Source: Vescimonas sanitatis (lineage in GTDB: Bacteria > Bacillota > Clostridia > Oscillospirales > Oscillospiraceae). From it: 64,000 bases of DNA. Under the pieces are notes generated by a model, which worked only from the letters and a program-made list of their open reading frames with translations, was not told where the DNA came from and did not search any database. A program made the translations under genes and the position numbers. Below, piece after piece: positions 1 through 7,486 of the stretch. The stretch is from positions 372,001 through 436,000 of the forward strand of contig NZ_JBMGPW010000001.1 of NCBI RefSeq assembly GCF_049060325.1, written 5' to 3'. How positions within the stretch are numbered: the first letter of the stretch is position 1; each line of letters opens with the position of its first letter.

Positions 1-58
1 TTCCGTTCTGCGCCGCACCCCTTTGACCACATATTTGCCCACAGACAGCGAAAAGCCG

Positions 59-86
59 CCCCGCCAGGGATTTCCCTCAGGCGGGG
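59..86. terminator. Hairpin downstream of the integrase C-terminus
   Basis: CCCGCC at 60-65 pairs with GGCGGG at 80-85, with an inner AGGG/CCCT stem. It lies just after the stop of the minus-strand integrase fragment. Little U-rich tail is visible, so it is only a probable terminator. Confidence 0.45.
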
Positions 87-100
87 TGGACTGCTTCCTG

Positions 101-355
101 TTATGCCGTCCGTCTGCTCCATCGCTTTCTTGCCTGGAAGTCGGTCATCGTGCGCTCTTGTAGTGCGTTTTCTTCTGCCGGCAGCGGCTGCGCTTTGGCG
201 ATGCCCGCGTCGATCCTCGCCGCCGCCTGCCGCCGCATCTCCTCCGTGATGTGGGAGTAGGTGTTCAGCGTGGTAGCCGCGGAGACATGGCCCAGGATGG
301 TGGACAGCGTCTTAATGTCCATTCCGTGGGCGAGGGCATTGGTGGCGAAGGTGTG
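101..355 (-). pseudogene. C-terminal half of a tyrosine integrase split by the ICE
   Basis: Reading the minus strand down from 355 gives HTFATNALAHG, then MDIKTLSTILGH and NTYSHIT. These are the catalytic His region, the conserved LGH motif and the Tyr nucleophile of a phage-type (tyrosine) integrase. The frame closes just outside the ICE core because a TAA lies upstream at about 358-360, so this is a fragment without its own start. Its missing N-terminal half is at 60549-61526 on the same strand. Both halves end on the His codon of HDLRH, and joining them gives a 409-codon frame. No active protein is expected while the ICE is integrated. The assignment rests on the reading frame and motifs. 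Confidence 0.9.
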
Positions 356-380
356 CCCTTACGGTATAATTACGACAAAC
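344..380. other. Left attachment junction (attL) of the ICE
   Basis: Integrase sequence ends at GTG 353-355 and element sequence starts at 356 (CCCTTACGG). The element-side inverted arm ACGACAAA is at 371-378, at nearly the same distance from the core as its partner at the right end. This would be a recombinase half-site. Confidence 0.8.
365..370 (+). promoter_or_regulatory. -10 half of a circle-only ICE promoter
   Basis: TATAAT lies 9 bp inside the core. In the integrated state the -35 position (342-347, GTGGCG) is not promoter-like. In the excised circle, TTGACA from the right end (60538-60543) is brought exactly 17 bp upstream: 5 bp, then GTG, then 9 bp. The promoter would read rightward into the parB operon. 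It is inferred from sequence only. Confidence 0.75.
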
Positions 381-616
381 CGGAAAAGCCCCGTATATCA
401 AGGGTTTTCGGTTATCTGGCAAGGTTTTTCATCCTTTTCCAAACCGAAAAATCGAGCCGCGAAGTAGTTATTTCGTAGGGGGTGTTATAGTAACGACAAA
501 AATAAAATACCGTTTGGGCGGGCTGTCAGTCCGTCCAAGAAATCAGGACATTTCCTCTGAAAAGAAGAAATGTCCTTTTTTTGTACCCAAAATCAGATGC
601 CAACAGGAGGAACACA
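377..616 (+). other. Untranslated leader between the ICE left end and parB
   Basis: No convincing gene is present. If the circle promoter fires, this is the 5' leader. It contains an imperfect hairpin at about 377-411 (AACCGGAAAA pairing with TTTTCGGTT), a segment at 410-440 that recurs inverted at 55488-55520, a hairpin at 514-538 and a terminator at 545-582. Confidence 0.5.
545..582 (+). terminator. Intrinsic terminator in the leader before parB
   Basis: AGGACATTTC (545-554) pairs perfectly with GAAATGTCCT (567-576) and is followed directly by a run of T. It stands between the circle promoter and the parB start, so it may act as an attenuator for the conjugation operon. Confidence 0.75.
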
Positions 617-1531
617 ATGCCTGAAAAAACAGCGCAAAAAGAACCGGGCAAAAAGCCCGCGCCATCCAAAAAGCCGAAACCACAGCAGGAAGTGGTCGTT
701 CAGATTCCACTCTCCGAGCTGCATCCGTTCCCGGATCATCCCTTTCAGGTGCGGGAGGATGCGTCCATGCAGGAAACCGCCGAAAGCGTCAAGGAATACG
801 GCGTCCTCGTCCCCGCGCTGGCGCGGCCACGGGAGGACGGCGGCTATGAGCTGATCGCAGGCCACCGACGCAAACACGCCTGCGAGCTGGCAGGACTGGC
901 CACCATGCCGGTTATTGTCCGTGACATTGACCGGGACGCTGCCACCATCATCATGGTGGACAGCAACCTCCAGCGCGAGAATATTCTTCCATCCGAACGA
1001 GCCAAAGCCTACAAGATGAAGATGGAGGCCATCAAGCGGCAGGGCGCACGAACGGATCTGACTTCGCCGAAAATTTCGGCGAAGTTCCGCAGCGATGATG
1101 AAGTTGGTCAGGATGCCGGGGTGAGCGGAGATACCATCCGCAACTACATCGCCTTGACGCAGTTAGTCCCGGAGCTTCAGCAGATGGTGGACGAGAAGAA
1201 AATCGCCCTCAGTCCCGCCTACCAGATCGCGGCGCTGACGCCCAAGGAGCAGGGCTTGCTTCTGGAAACCATCGACAGCGAGCAGGCCACCCCCTCGCTC
1301 TCTCAGGCGCAACGGATGAAAAAGCTCAGTCAAAGCGGTGAGCTGAATGAGGACACCATGCTCTCCATTATGATGGAGCAGAAGAAACCGGAGAAGAACG
1401 ACATCACCCTTTCCGGTGAAAAGCTCCGCAAATATTTCCCACGTTCCTATACCCCATTTCAGATCGAGAACACCATCTTCAAATTACTGGACGCATGGCA
1501 GAAAAAGCGCCAGCGCGATCAGAGCCGATGA
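617..1531 (+). CDS. parB: ParB/Spo0J-like partition protein
   Basis: The 304-residue protein has the ParB N-terminal nuclease-like fold: an IPLSELHPFPDHPFQV opening, then the GHRRKHACELAGL box near residue 83, then VDSNLQREN. An HTH-type DNA-binding middle follows (AGVSGDTIRNYIALTQLVPEL). ParB proteins bind centromere-like parS sites or act as regulators in ICEs. The ATG at 617 is chosen because AGGAGG stands 6 bp before it; an upstream in-frame ATG at 581 lacks one. No ParA is adjacent. A 25-bp palindrome inside the gene (1061-1085) encodes TSPKISAK. It is the first gene of the left-end operon and is preceded by a terminator-like leader. Confidence 0.88.
   Translation: MPEKTAQKEPGKKPAPSKKPKPQQEVVVQIPLSELHPFPDHPFQVREDASMQETAESVKEYGVLVPALARPREDGGYELIAGHRRKHACELAGLATMPVIVRDIDRDAATIIMVDSNLQRENILPSERAKAYKMKMEAIKRQGARTDLTSPKISAKFRSDDEVGQDAGVSGDTIRNYIALTQLVPELQQMVDEKKIALSPAYQIAALTPKEQGLLLETIDSEQATPSLSQAQRMKKLSQSGELNEDTMLSIMMEQKKPEKNDITLSGEKLRKYFPRSYTPFQIENTIFKLLDAWQKKRQRDQSR
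1061..1085. repeat. 25-bp palindrome, copy 1 (inside parB)
   Basis: Arms ACTTCGCCGAAA and TTTCGGCGAAGT flank a single central A. The arms are perfect complements. The identical 25 bp recurs at 38449-38473 in the same reading frame, encoding TSPKISAK in both proteins. Confidence 0.9.
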
Positions 1532-1561
1532 GCGGACAAGCAGTTTGTTTGTCCGCTATTT
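1531..1561 (+). terminator. Hairpin after parB
   Basis: AGCGGACAA (1531-1539) pairs with TTGTCCGCT (1549-1557), followed by ATTTTC. It begins on the last base of the parB stop codon. Partial termination is likely, because the next gene has only this gap and no clear promoter. Confidence 0.6.
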
Positions 1562-1582
1562 TCATGCCAAAAGGAGGACGCC

Positions 1583-2197
1583 ATGTATATCAACACATTC
1601 AAATATACCCCCAAGGATGTGAGCTGCCAGCTCTGTACCGAGTATGTGAAAAAGCTGGGCTGTACCGCCCTGCGCTGCCCGTGGCTGGCCGAGCGCATCG
1701 AGGCCGGTGTGGTCGGCTACCGCGAGGCAGTCTTAGAGACATTTCCCCATGAACGCCGCCTGTTCCAGCGCCTGAACCTGCTGATCAAGCACTATCCCGG
1801 AAGCCTTTGGAGCAACGAGCAGCATGAGCGCCGAATGCAGTATCAATGCGCCGTGCAGGGCTACCGCCGCCGCAGGGATACCAACGCCTATTATGCGGCC
1901 ATGTACCTGCTGACCTCTAATGACGACATTTACCGCCGCACGGCAAATTGCTTCTGCAAGGCCGGGATTGAGTTCGGCTATGCGGTGCTGAAAAGCACTT
2001 CGCCGCACAACTACGCACTGTTCATGGCAGCGCGCGACCTCTGCGACAAGACGGAGGCCGTCACGATGGCGGACTTAGCGGAACCGGAGGTCATTGACCC
2101 GGAGGCGCTGCGCCTGATCGTCAACGCCACTTTGATCGCCCGCTATGGGCTTGCCGCCTTTCAGATCAGAGCGCGAGGTGCGGAATATGAACGCTGA
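1583..2197 (+). CDS. Conserved ICE hypothetical protein
   Basis: The 204-residue protein begins MYINTFKYTPKDVSCQLC and has an early cysteine set (CQLC, then GCTALRCPW) that could bind a metal. The rest looks helical and soluble, and no signal or membrane segment is seen. AAAGGAGG stands 6-7 bp before the ATG. Similar proteins follow ParB in ICEs of this kind, but I do not know a function. Its last codons overlap the next gene by 11 bp, which suggests coupled translation. Confidence 0.75.
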   Translation: MYINTFKYTPKDVSCQLCTEYVKKLGCTALRCPWLAERIEAGVVGYREAVLETFPHERRLFQRLNLLIKHYPGSLWSNEQHERRMQYQCAVQGYRRRRDTNAYYAAMYLLTSNDDIYRRTANCFCKAGIEFGYAVLKSTSPHNYALFMAARDLCDKTEAVTMADLAEPEVIDPEALRLIVNATLIARYGLAAFQIRARGAEYER

Positions 2198-2450
2198 TGA
2201 TTTTGTCGGCGGTCACAGCATCCTTGCGCTGGAGCGCTTTATGGACGAAACCCGCCACATGATTATTTTCGATGTCCTGTCGTGGAAATCCCCTGTGGGT
2301 GAAAAGGGCGAACGGCTGCGGCTGTTCCTCTCCGACGTGGGATATGCCAAGGCGCAGGCATCTGAGAGGCGCGGAGAAATCAAAATCCGCAAACACGCCG
2401 CCGTCATTGAGGGGCATATCCTCCCTGACCGGAAAAAGCGGCGTCACTAA
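2187..2450 (+). CDS. Small conserved ICE protein (DUF5720-like)
   Basis: The 87-residue protein begins MNADDFVGGHSILALERFMDE, then TRHMIIFDVLSW and a basic end (HILPDRKKRRH). The pattern fits the DUF5720 family as I remember it from ICEs, with no known function. The ATG at 2187 overlaps the end of the upstream gene. The longer frame from 2145 lies entirely inside that gene and is rejected. Confidence 0.65.
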   Translation: MNADDFVGGHSILALERFMDETRHMIIFDVLSWKSPVGEKGERLRLFLSDVGYAKAQASERRGEIKIRKHAAVIEGHILPDRKKRRH

Positions 2451-2469
2451 AATGATTGGAGGAATTACC

Positions 2470-2973
2470 ATGAGCAGAGTAACAGAGCTGGAAAATGCGC
2501 TGACCACGCTGTTCCGCAAGGGTACAGAGGTCGGCTACACGGAAACAGAGATCGACGAGTTTCTGGAAAACATCGACTATCACGCCCTGCTGCAAGCCGT
2601 TTGGAACAAGGCTGAAACGGTCTATGCCTATCGCGCAGACGGCAAAAATGCGCTGAGCTTGGACTATCGCAGCTCGGAGCTGTTCAAGCAGCGAGCGACG
2701 CTTCTCTATGAGGACGTGGGCGACAGCTATATCGGCGCGGTGTTTGCTGCCCGGTCGATGGAGCTGTGGCTGTTGGAGGATATGGGCTTTGCCGTCGTTG
2801 CCAAATTCAGCGTGAACGCCGGAGAAGGCGAATACGTCACCGAGTACCGCGTCTACAAGGGCAGCGACTGGGCGGACAGCGAGATTTCTCTGGATTTGGA
2901 GGACTTGGTGGCCGAACTTGCCGCCCTGTGTGATCCCTACTACGAACACGAGCAGCCCATCTATGAGCTGTGA
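2470..2973 (+). CDS. Conserved hypothetical protein, acidic
   Basis: The 167-residue acidic protein starts MSRVTELENALTTLF and contains many Glu, Asp, Tyr and Trp. A GGAGGAA Shine-Dalgarno sits about 7 bp before the ATG. No membrane segment or catalytic motif is recognised. It lies between the DUF5720-like gene and the PAPS-reductase-like gene in the same transcription unit. No function is proposed. Confidence 0.7.
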   Translation: MSRVTELENALTTLFRKGTEVGYTETEIDEFLENIDYHALLQAVWNKAETVYAYRADGKNALSLDYRSSELFKQRATLLYEDVGDSYIGAVFAARSMELWLLEDMGFAVVAKFSVNAGEGEYVTEYRVYKGSDWADSEISLDLEDLVAELAALCDPYYEHEQPIYEL

Positions 2974-3007
2974 TGTGGGAAAGGAGTGAAAACGGAGCGG
3001 CTTCCCC

Positions 3008-3790
3008 ATGCGGGAAACCATTCAGAATACAAACGGCAAGCAGTTTCACGCCGTCAGCCTGTCCGGTGGCAAGGACAGTACCGCCATGCTGCTTTTGATG
3101 ATCGAACGAGGTATGCCCATCGACATGGTGCTGTCAGCGGACACCGGCATGGAGTTCCCGGAAATGTACGAACACCTTGCCAAACTGGACGAGCATCTTT
3201 TCCGGGAGCGCGGCATCCATATTACCACGCTGCGGCATCCCAAGGGCTTTGAATACCTGATGTTCGATGAACCCAAGCAGAAGCCCCGCAGTCTGGAAAA
3301 CCGCGCAAGACTGGGCATCCCGCCCTACGGCAACGGCTGGCCGGGAATCCGCGTCCGCTGGTGTACCGGGCAGCTCAAAACGCACCTCATCACCAAGGAT
3401 GTCAACCGGCTCAAAGGCGAGCTGGGCGCGATCCACTATGTCGGTATCGCCGCCGATGAAGCGTGGCGCTGCAAGGATGAGCGGTATCCCCTCGTGGAAT
3501 GGGGCATCACGGAGGCGCAGGCGCTCCAAGCCTGTTACGACCGTGGCTTTGACTTCGGCGGGCTGTATGAGATTTACCACCGTGCGTCCTGCTGGTGCTG
3601 CCCGTTCCAGCGTATCGACGAGCTGCGGAAGCTGCGAAAGCATCACCCGGAGCTTTGGGAAAAGCTGCTGGAGCTGGATCGCCGTGCGCTGGCGCAGTTC
3701 GGCACCGGCCCGCTGGGGCAGTTCAAGCAGAACTGGAGCGTAAAGCGGCTGGATACGCGGTTTGCCGAGGAGGACGGCCAAACAGGTTGA
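3008..3790 (+). CDS. PAPS reductase-like (adenine nucleotide alpha hydrolase) protein
   Basis: The 260-residue protein carries the PP-loop SGGKDSTAMLLL at residues 18-30, typical of the phosphoadenosine phosphosulfate reductase/ATP-pyrophosphatase superfamily. Downstream are RWCTGQLK and a CWCCPF cluster, so Cys residues could hold an Fe-S or zinc site. Family members activate a substrate with ATP, in sulfate reduction, tRNA thiolation or DNA phosphorothioation. In an ICE without other sulfur genes, assimilatory sulfate reduction is unlikely and nucleic-acid modification is a plausible role. That role is inference. Confidence 0.8.
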   Translation: MRETIQNTNGKQFHAVSLSGGKDSTAMLLLMIERGMPIDMVLSADTGMEFPEMYEHLAKLDEHLFRERGIHITTLRHPKGFEYLMFDEPKQKPRSLENRARLGIPPYGNGWPGIRVRWCTGQLKTHLITKDVNRLKGELGAIHYVGIAADEAWRCKDERYPLVEWGITEAQALQACYDRGFDFGGLYEIYHRASCWCCPFQRIDELRKLRKHHPELWEKLLELDRRALAQFGTGPLGQFKQNWSVKRLDTRFAEEDGQTG

Positions 3791-3817
3791 CTGCCCTGCG
3801 GAAAGGATTGAAGCAAT

Positions 3818-4654
3818 ATGGCTGTATTTCGCGTTGAACGGACGCAGGATTACACGGTGATGTGCAACCATCACCTGAAAGACAGCAATCTTTCCCTGAA
3901 AGCCAAGGGGCTGCTCTCCATGATGCTCTCCCTCCCCGACGAGTGGAACTACACCACGCGGGGGCTGGCTGCAATCTGCAAGGAGGGCGTGGACGCCATC
4001 GGGAAAACGCTCAAGGAGCTGGAACTGGCGGGCTACATCATCCGCCGTCAGCTTCGCGGCAAGGACGGGCGCATTTCCGACACGGAGTACACCATCTTCG
4101 AGAAGCCCCGAAAGACCTCTCCACCGGATACGACTTTACCAGATACGGAAAACCCGTATCTGGATAACCCGGATACGGAGGCACCAGATACGGATAATCC
4201 CGCGCAATTAAATACTAAGAAATCTAATACTCAAAAATCAAATACTGATCTATCAAGCACTCATTCATTCTTTCTGCCTGAGGCGGACGGAATGACGGAC
4301 GGATTTGAGAAAAAAGCGGAGATCAGAGAGCAAATCGAATACGACATTCTCTGTCAGCAGTATGACCGGATGCGGCTTGATGAGCTGGTGGAGATTATGC
4401 TGGAGGTTGCTATGAACCGCAGCCCCACAGTCAAGATCGGGCGGGATGCGGAGTATCCCACCGGCTTCGTGCAACAGCGCCTTGAAAAGATCACCTCCAT
4501 GCACATCGAAAAGGTCATGGACGGTATCCGCGAGAACACCACCCGCGTTTGGAATACGAAAGCCTATCTCATGGCGGCGCTGTTCAACTCTGTTTCCACC
4601 ATCGACAACCACTACGCCATGCTGGTCAATCACGATTTTCACGGCGGCCCCTAA
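3818..4654 (+). CDS. RepA_N-type replication initiator with DUF6017-like C-terminus
   Basis: The 278-residue protein has the RepA_N winged-helix domain at residues 1-95 (LKDSNLSLKAKGLLSMMLSL, then GVDAIGKTLKELELAGYI). A low-complexity Pro/Asp/Thr linker spans about residues 100-150, and a C-terminal domain of DUF6017 type follows. RepA_N proteins start replication of Firmicutes plasmids, and their origin often lies in the linker-coding DNA. Here that linker holds regularly spaced repeats (see 4124-4193). In an ICE the gene would support plasmid-like replication of the excised circle. A terminator overlaps the stop codon. Confidence 0.8.
   Translation: MAVFRVERTQDYTVMCNHHLKDSNLSLKAKGLLSMMLSLPDEWNYTTRGLAAICKEGVDAIGKTLKELELAGYIIRRQLRGKDGRISDTEYTIFEKPRKTSPPDTTLPDTENPYLDNPDTEAPDTDNPAQLNTKKSNTQKSNTDLSSTHSFFLPEADGMTDGFEKKAEIREQIEYDILCQQYDRMRLDELVEIMLEVAMNRSPTVKIGRDAEYPTGFVQQRLEKITSMHIEKVMDGIRENTTRVWNTKAYLMAALFNSVSTIDNHYAMLVNHDFHGGP
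4124..4193. repeat. Iteron-like array with 15-bp period inside rep (candidate oriV)
   Basis: CCGGATACGA 4124-4133, CCAGATACGG 4139-4148, the inverted CCGTATCTGG 4154-4163, CCGGATACGG 4169-4178 and CCAGATACGG 4184-4193 start exactly 15 bp apart. The two central copies form a perfect 10-bp inverted repeat with a 5-nt loop. The array lies in the linker between the initiator's two domains, where RepA_N origins usually sit. The same DNA encodes a pentapeptide repeat (PDT-type), so coding and origin functions may coincide. Confidence 0.65.
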
Positions 4655-4668
4655 AGGCCGCTTTTTTT
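4644..4668 (+). terminator. Intrinsic terminator at the end of rep
   Basis: GCGGCC (4644-4649) pairs with GGCCGC (4656-4661), followed by seven T. The rep stop codon lies in the loop side. Confidence 0.8.
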
Positions 4669-4702
4669 CATGCCCGATTCCGGGAGAAAGGATTTGATAC
4701 CG

Positions 4703-5050
4703 ATGAAACGCCCCCTTGCCTACATCACCGCTCCGTGGAGCGAGAATGAGTTTGAGAACACCGAAAATGCCGCCAAGTATTGCAGGGCGGTCTATGACGC
4801 GGGCTTTTCGCCCGTCTGCCCCACGCTGTTTCTGCCACTGTTCCTACGCGATGAGATTCCGCAGGAGCATAAGGACTGCATCGACATGGCACGGGAGTAT
4901 CTGCGCCGCGCTCGTGTGCTGGTGGTTTGCGGCAGCACCGTGAATGAAAGCGTGAAAAACGACATCGCCGTGGCCGAGCGCCTGCGGATCACCGCCACCA
5001 CGCTGGACGGCATCCTGACCGTCAAGGGACAGGGGCGCAGAAATGAATGA
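4703..5050 (+). CDS. Rossmann-like DUF4406/DUF7768-type protein
   Basis: The 115-residue protein begins MKRPLAYITAPWSENEFENTENAAKYC and continues with VYDAGFSPVCPTLFLP and ARVLVVCGSTVNESVKNDIAVA. This matches the nucleoside 2-deoxyribosyltransferase-like fold of DUF4406 and related ICE proteins. The substrate is unknown. The ATG at 4703 follows a GAGAAAGGA site; the frame can be extended to 4670 but without a better start. Confidence 0.65.
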   Translation: MKRPLAYITAPWSENEFENTENAAKYCRAVYDAGFSPVCPTLFLPLFLRDEIPQEHKDCIDMAREYLRRARVLVVCGSTVNESVKNDIAVAERLRITATTLDGILTVKGQGRRNE

Positions 5051-5132
5051 GCATCTTCTGCACCGGCTGGTGGTACCGCCTTAGTGTCCCGGCATTCTCC
5101 CTGCAAATCGGAGGAAAGGAGCGTGATAAGTC

Positions 5133-5609
5133 ATGCAGGAAGAAGTTGAACAGAGAATCGTATCCCTGATGATCTCCTGCGGAAAGCTGGGTGAACAGGA
5201 ATTTCGCAAGGCCGTTGCCAAGCTGCTGGAGCAGCTAAAAAACGATTATCAGAAATATCAGCACGGCAAGGCCAATCCCCACGGAAAAATGACCGTCAAG
5301 CAGCTTGCCGCCAAGGATAAGGGATTGCAGAGCATTGAAGTCACCGATCAGAATATCGGCTCATTCAATCGGATTGCCCGGAAGTATGGCATTGACTTTG
5401 CTCCATTCAAGGTCAAGGGCGAAAAGCGGTACATGGTGTTCTTCAAAGCGCCGGACGCCGACGCCATGACCGCCGCGTTCAAGGAATACACTGCCAAACA
5501 GGTCAGGAAGGCGGAACGCCCCTCGGTGCTGGAAAAGCTGCAACGCTTCAAGTTGCTCATTCAGGCGGCTGTGGTGGACAGGACAAAGCGGAAGGAGCTG
5601 GAACGATGA
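5133..5609 (+). CDS. pcfB: PcfB family conjugation protein
   Basis: The 158-residue protein matches the PcfB (DUF3801) pattern: an N-terminal helix (EEVEQRIVSLMISCGKLGEQEFRKAVAKLLEQ), a GKMTVKQLAAKDKGLQSIEV middle and a basic C-terminus. PcfB is an accessory relaxosome protein of pCF10-like systems and helps link the relaxosome to the coupling ATPase. Its stop overlaps the VirD4 gene by 4 bp, as expected for partners. A GGAGGAAAGGAG site precedes the start region. Confidence 0.85.
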   Translation: MQEEVEQRIVSLMISCGKLGEQEFRKAVAKLLEQLKNDYQKYQHGKANPHGKMTVKQLAAKDKGLQSIEVTDQNIGSFNRIARKYGIDFAPFKVKGEKRYMVFFKAPDADAMTAAFKEYTAKQVRKAERPSVLEKLQRFKLLIQAAVVDRTKRKELER

Positions 5610-7393
5610 AGCAGCTCAACGTCAAAAAGCTCATTCTTCCCAATATTCCGTATGTGTTCATCGCGCTGCTGGCCACCAAGGTCAGCGAGGCGGTGCGGAT
5701 GGCTCCCGGTTCGGACGCTTCCACGAAGCTGCTGAACATTATGACCGGTCTGAACACGGCGTTCCACTCCCTTGTCCCCAGCTTTCATCCCATTGACCTG
5801 TGCGTGGGCGTTGCCGCCGCCATCGCCATTCGGCTGGCGGTCTATATCAAGGGCAAAAACGCAAAGAAATTCCGCAAAAATCTGGAGTACGGCAGCGCCC
5901 GTTGGGGAACCGCCGAGGACATCAAGCCCTACGTCGATCCCGCATTTGAGAACAACATCATTCTCACGCAGACGGAGCGGCTAACGATGAATAGCCGCCC
6001 CAAAGACCCGAAAACGGCGCGGAACAAAAATGTCCTGATCGTCGGCGGCAGCGGTTCGGGCAAGACCCGCTTTTGGTTGAAGCCCAATCTGCTCCAATGC
6101 ACATCAAAAACCTATCCCACCAGCTTCGTCGTCACCGATCCCAAAGGGGACATCGTGGTTTCCTGCGGCCATGCGCTGCAAAAGAACGGGTATCAGATCA
6201 AGATTCTCAATTCCCTGAACTTCAAGAAGTCCATGCACTATAATCCGTTCGCCTACATCCACTCGGAAAAGGACATTTTGAAGCTGGTCACGACGCTGAT
6301 CGCCAACACCAAGGGCGAGGGTAAAGCCGGTGACGATTTCTGGGTGAAAGCGGAAACGCTGCTCTACACCGCCCTCATCGGGTACATCCACTATGAAGCG
6401 CCGGTGGAGGAACAGAACTTCTCCACGCTCATTGAATTTATCAATGCGATGGAGGTGCGTGAGGACGATGAGGACTTCAAAAATCCGGTGGATTTGATGT
6501 TCGAGGAGCTAAAAAAGCGCAAGCCGGATCACTTCGCCGTCCGCCAATATGCCAAATTCAAGCTAAGTGCCGGCAAGACCGCTAAAAGCATCTTGATTTC
6601 CTGCGGCGCACGGCTGGCTCCCTTTGACATTCAGGAGCTGCGGGAGCTGACGGCCTATGACGAGCTGCAACTTGACACGCTGGGCGACCGAAAAACCGCC
6701 CTGTTCATCATCATGTCCGATACGGATGATACCTTTAACTTTCTCATTTCCATGTGCTATACCCAGCTTTTCAACCTGTTGTGTGAAAAGGCCGACGATG
6801 TGTACGGCGGGCGCTTGCCGGTTCATGTCCGCTGCCTGATCGACGAGGCCGCGAATATCGGCCAGATACCGAGACTTGAAAAGCTGGTAGCGACGATCCG
6901 TTCCAGAGAAATCTCCTGCTGCCTTGTCTTACAGGCACAGAGCCAGCTCAAAGCCCTGTATAAAGACAGCGCGGATACAATTGTCGGCAACATGGACTGC
7001 TCCATCTTTTTGGGTGGAAAGGAACCCGGTACGCTGAAAGAGCTGGCGGCGGCGCTGGGCAAGGAAACCATCGACAGCTATAACACCGGTGAGAGCCGTG
7101 GCCGTGAGGTTTCCCATTCGCTGAACTATCAGAAATTGGGCAAGGAGCTGATGAGCGTGGATGAGCTTGCCGTGTTGGATGGCGGCAAGTGCATCTTGCA
7201 GCTTCGCGGCGTCCGCCCGTTTCTGTCCAACAAATATGATCTCACCAAGCATCCCCTCTACCGCTACACAGCGGATTATGACAGGAAATACGCCTTTGAC
7301 ATAGAGCGTTTTCTGTCCCATCGCCTCAAGCTCAAGCCGGATGATGCAGTTGAGGTGTATCAGGCAGACCTTTCCGGCGAACCTGTCGCCTGA
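5606..7393 (+). CDS. VirD4/TraG-type coupling protein
   Basis: The 595-residue ATPase brings the relaxase-DNA complex to the type IV channel. Two hydrophobic N-terminal segments (about residues 11-27 and 60-80) anchor it. Walker A is VGGSGSGKTRFW near residue 147, and Walker B is CLIDEAANIGQIPRLEKLVATIRSR near 410. LSVDELAVLDGGKCILQLRGVRPF near the end is typical of the family. Length is normal for Gram-positive ICE coupling proteins. The start overlaps pcfB. Confidence 0.93.
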   Translation: MKQLNVKKLILPNIPYVFIALLATKVSEAVRMAPGSDASTKLLNIMTGLNTAFHSLVPSFHPIDLCVGVAAAIAIRLAVYIKGKNAKKFRKNLEYGSARWGTAEDIKPYVDPAFENNIILTQTERLTMNSRPKDPKTARNKNVLIVGGSGSGKTRFWLKPNLLQCTSKTYPTSFVVTDPKGDIVVSCGHALQKNGYQIKILNSLNFKKSMHYNPFAYIHSEKDILKLVTTLIANTKGEGKAGDDFWVKAETLLYTALIGYIHYEAPVEEQNFSTLIEFINAMEVREDDEDFKNPVDLMFEELKKRKPDHFAVRQYAKFKLSAGKTAKSILISCGARLAPFDIQELRELTAYDELQLDTLGDRKTALFIIMSDTDDTFNFLISMCYTQLFNLLCEKADDVYGGRLPVHVRCLIDEAANIGQIPRLEKLVATIRSREISCCLVLQAQSQLKALYKDSADTIVGNMDCSIFLGGKEPGTLKELAAALGKETIDSYNTGESRGREVSHSLNYQKLGKELMSVDELAVLDGGKCILQLRGVRPFLSNKYDLTKHPLYRYTADYDRKYAFDIERFLSHRLKLKPDDAVEVYQADLSGEPVA

Positions 7394-7486
7394 CGGCGGC
7401 AGCCTAATTTGACAACGGCTCGATGAAACTTCGTGGAAGAAATGTACCCTCCAAAATCTAAAACATATTTTTCGGAGGTACTATTT

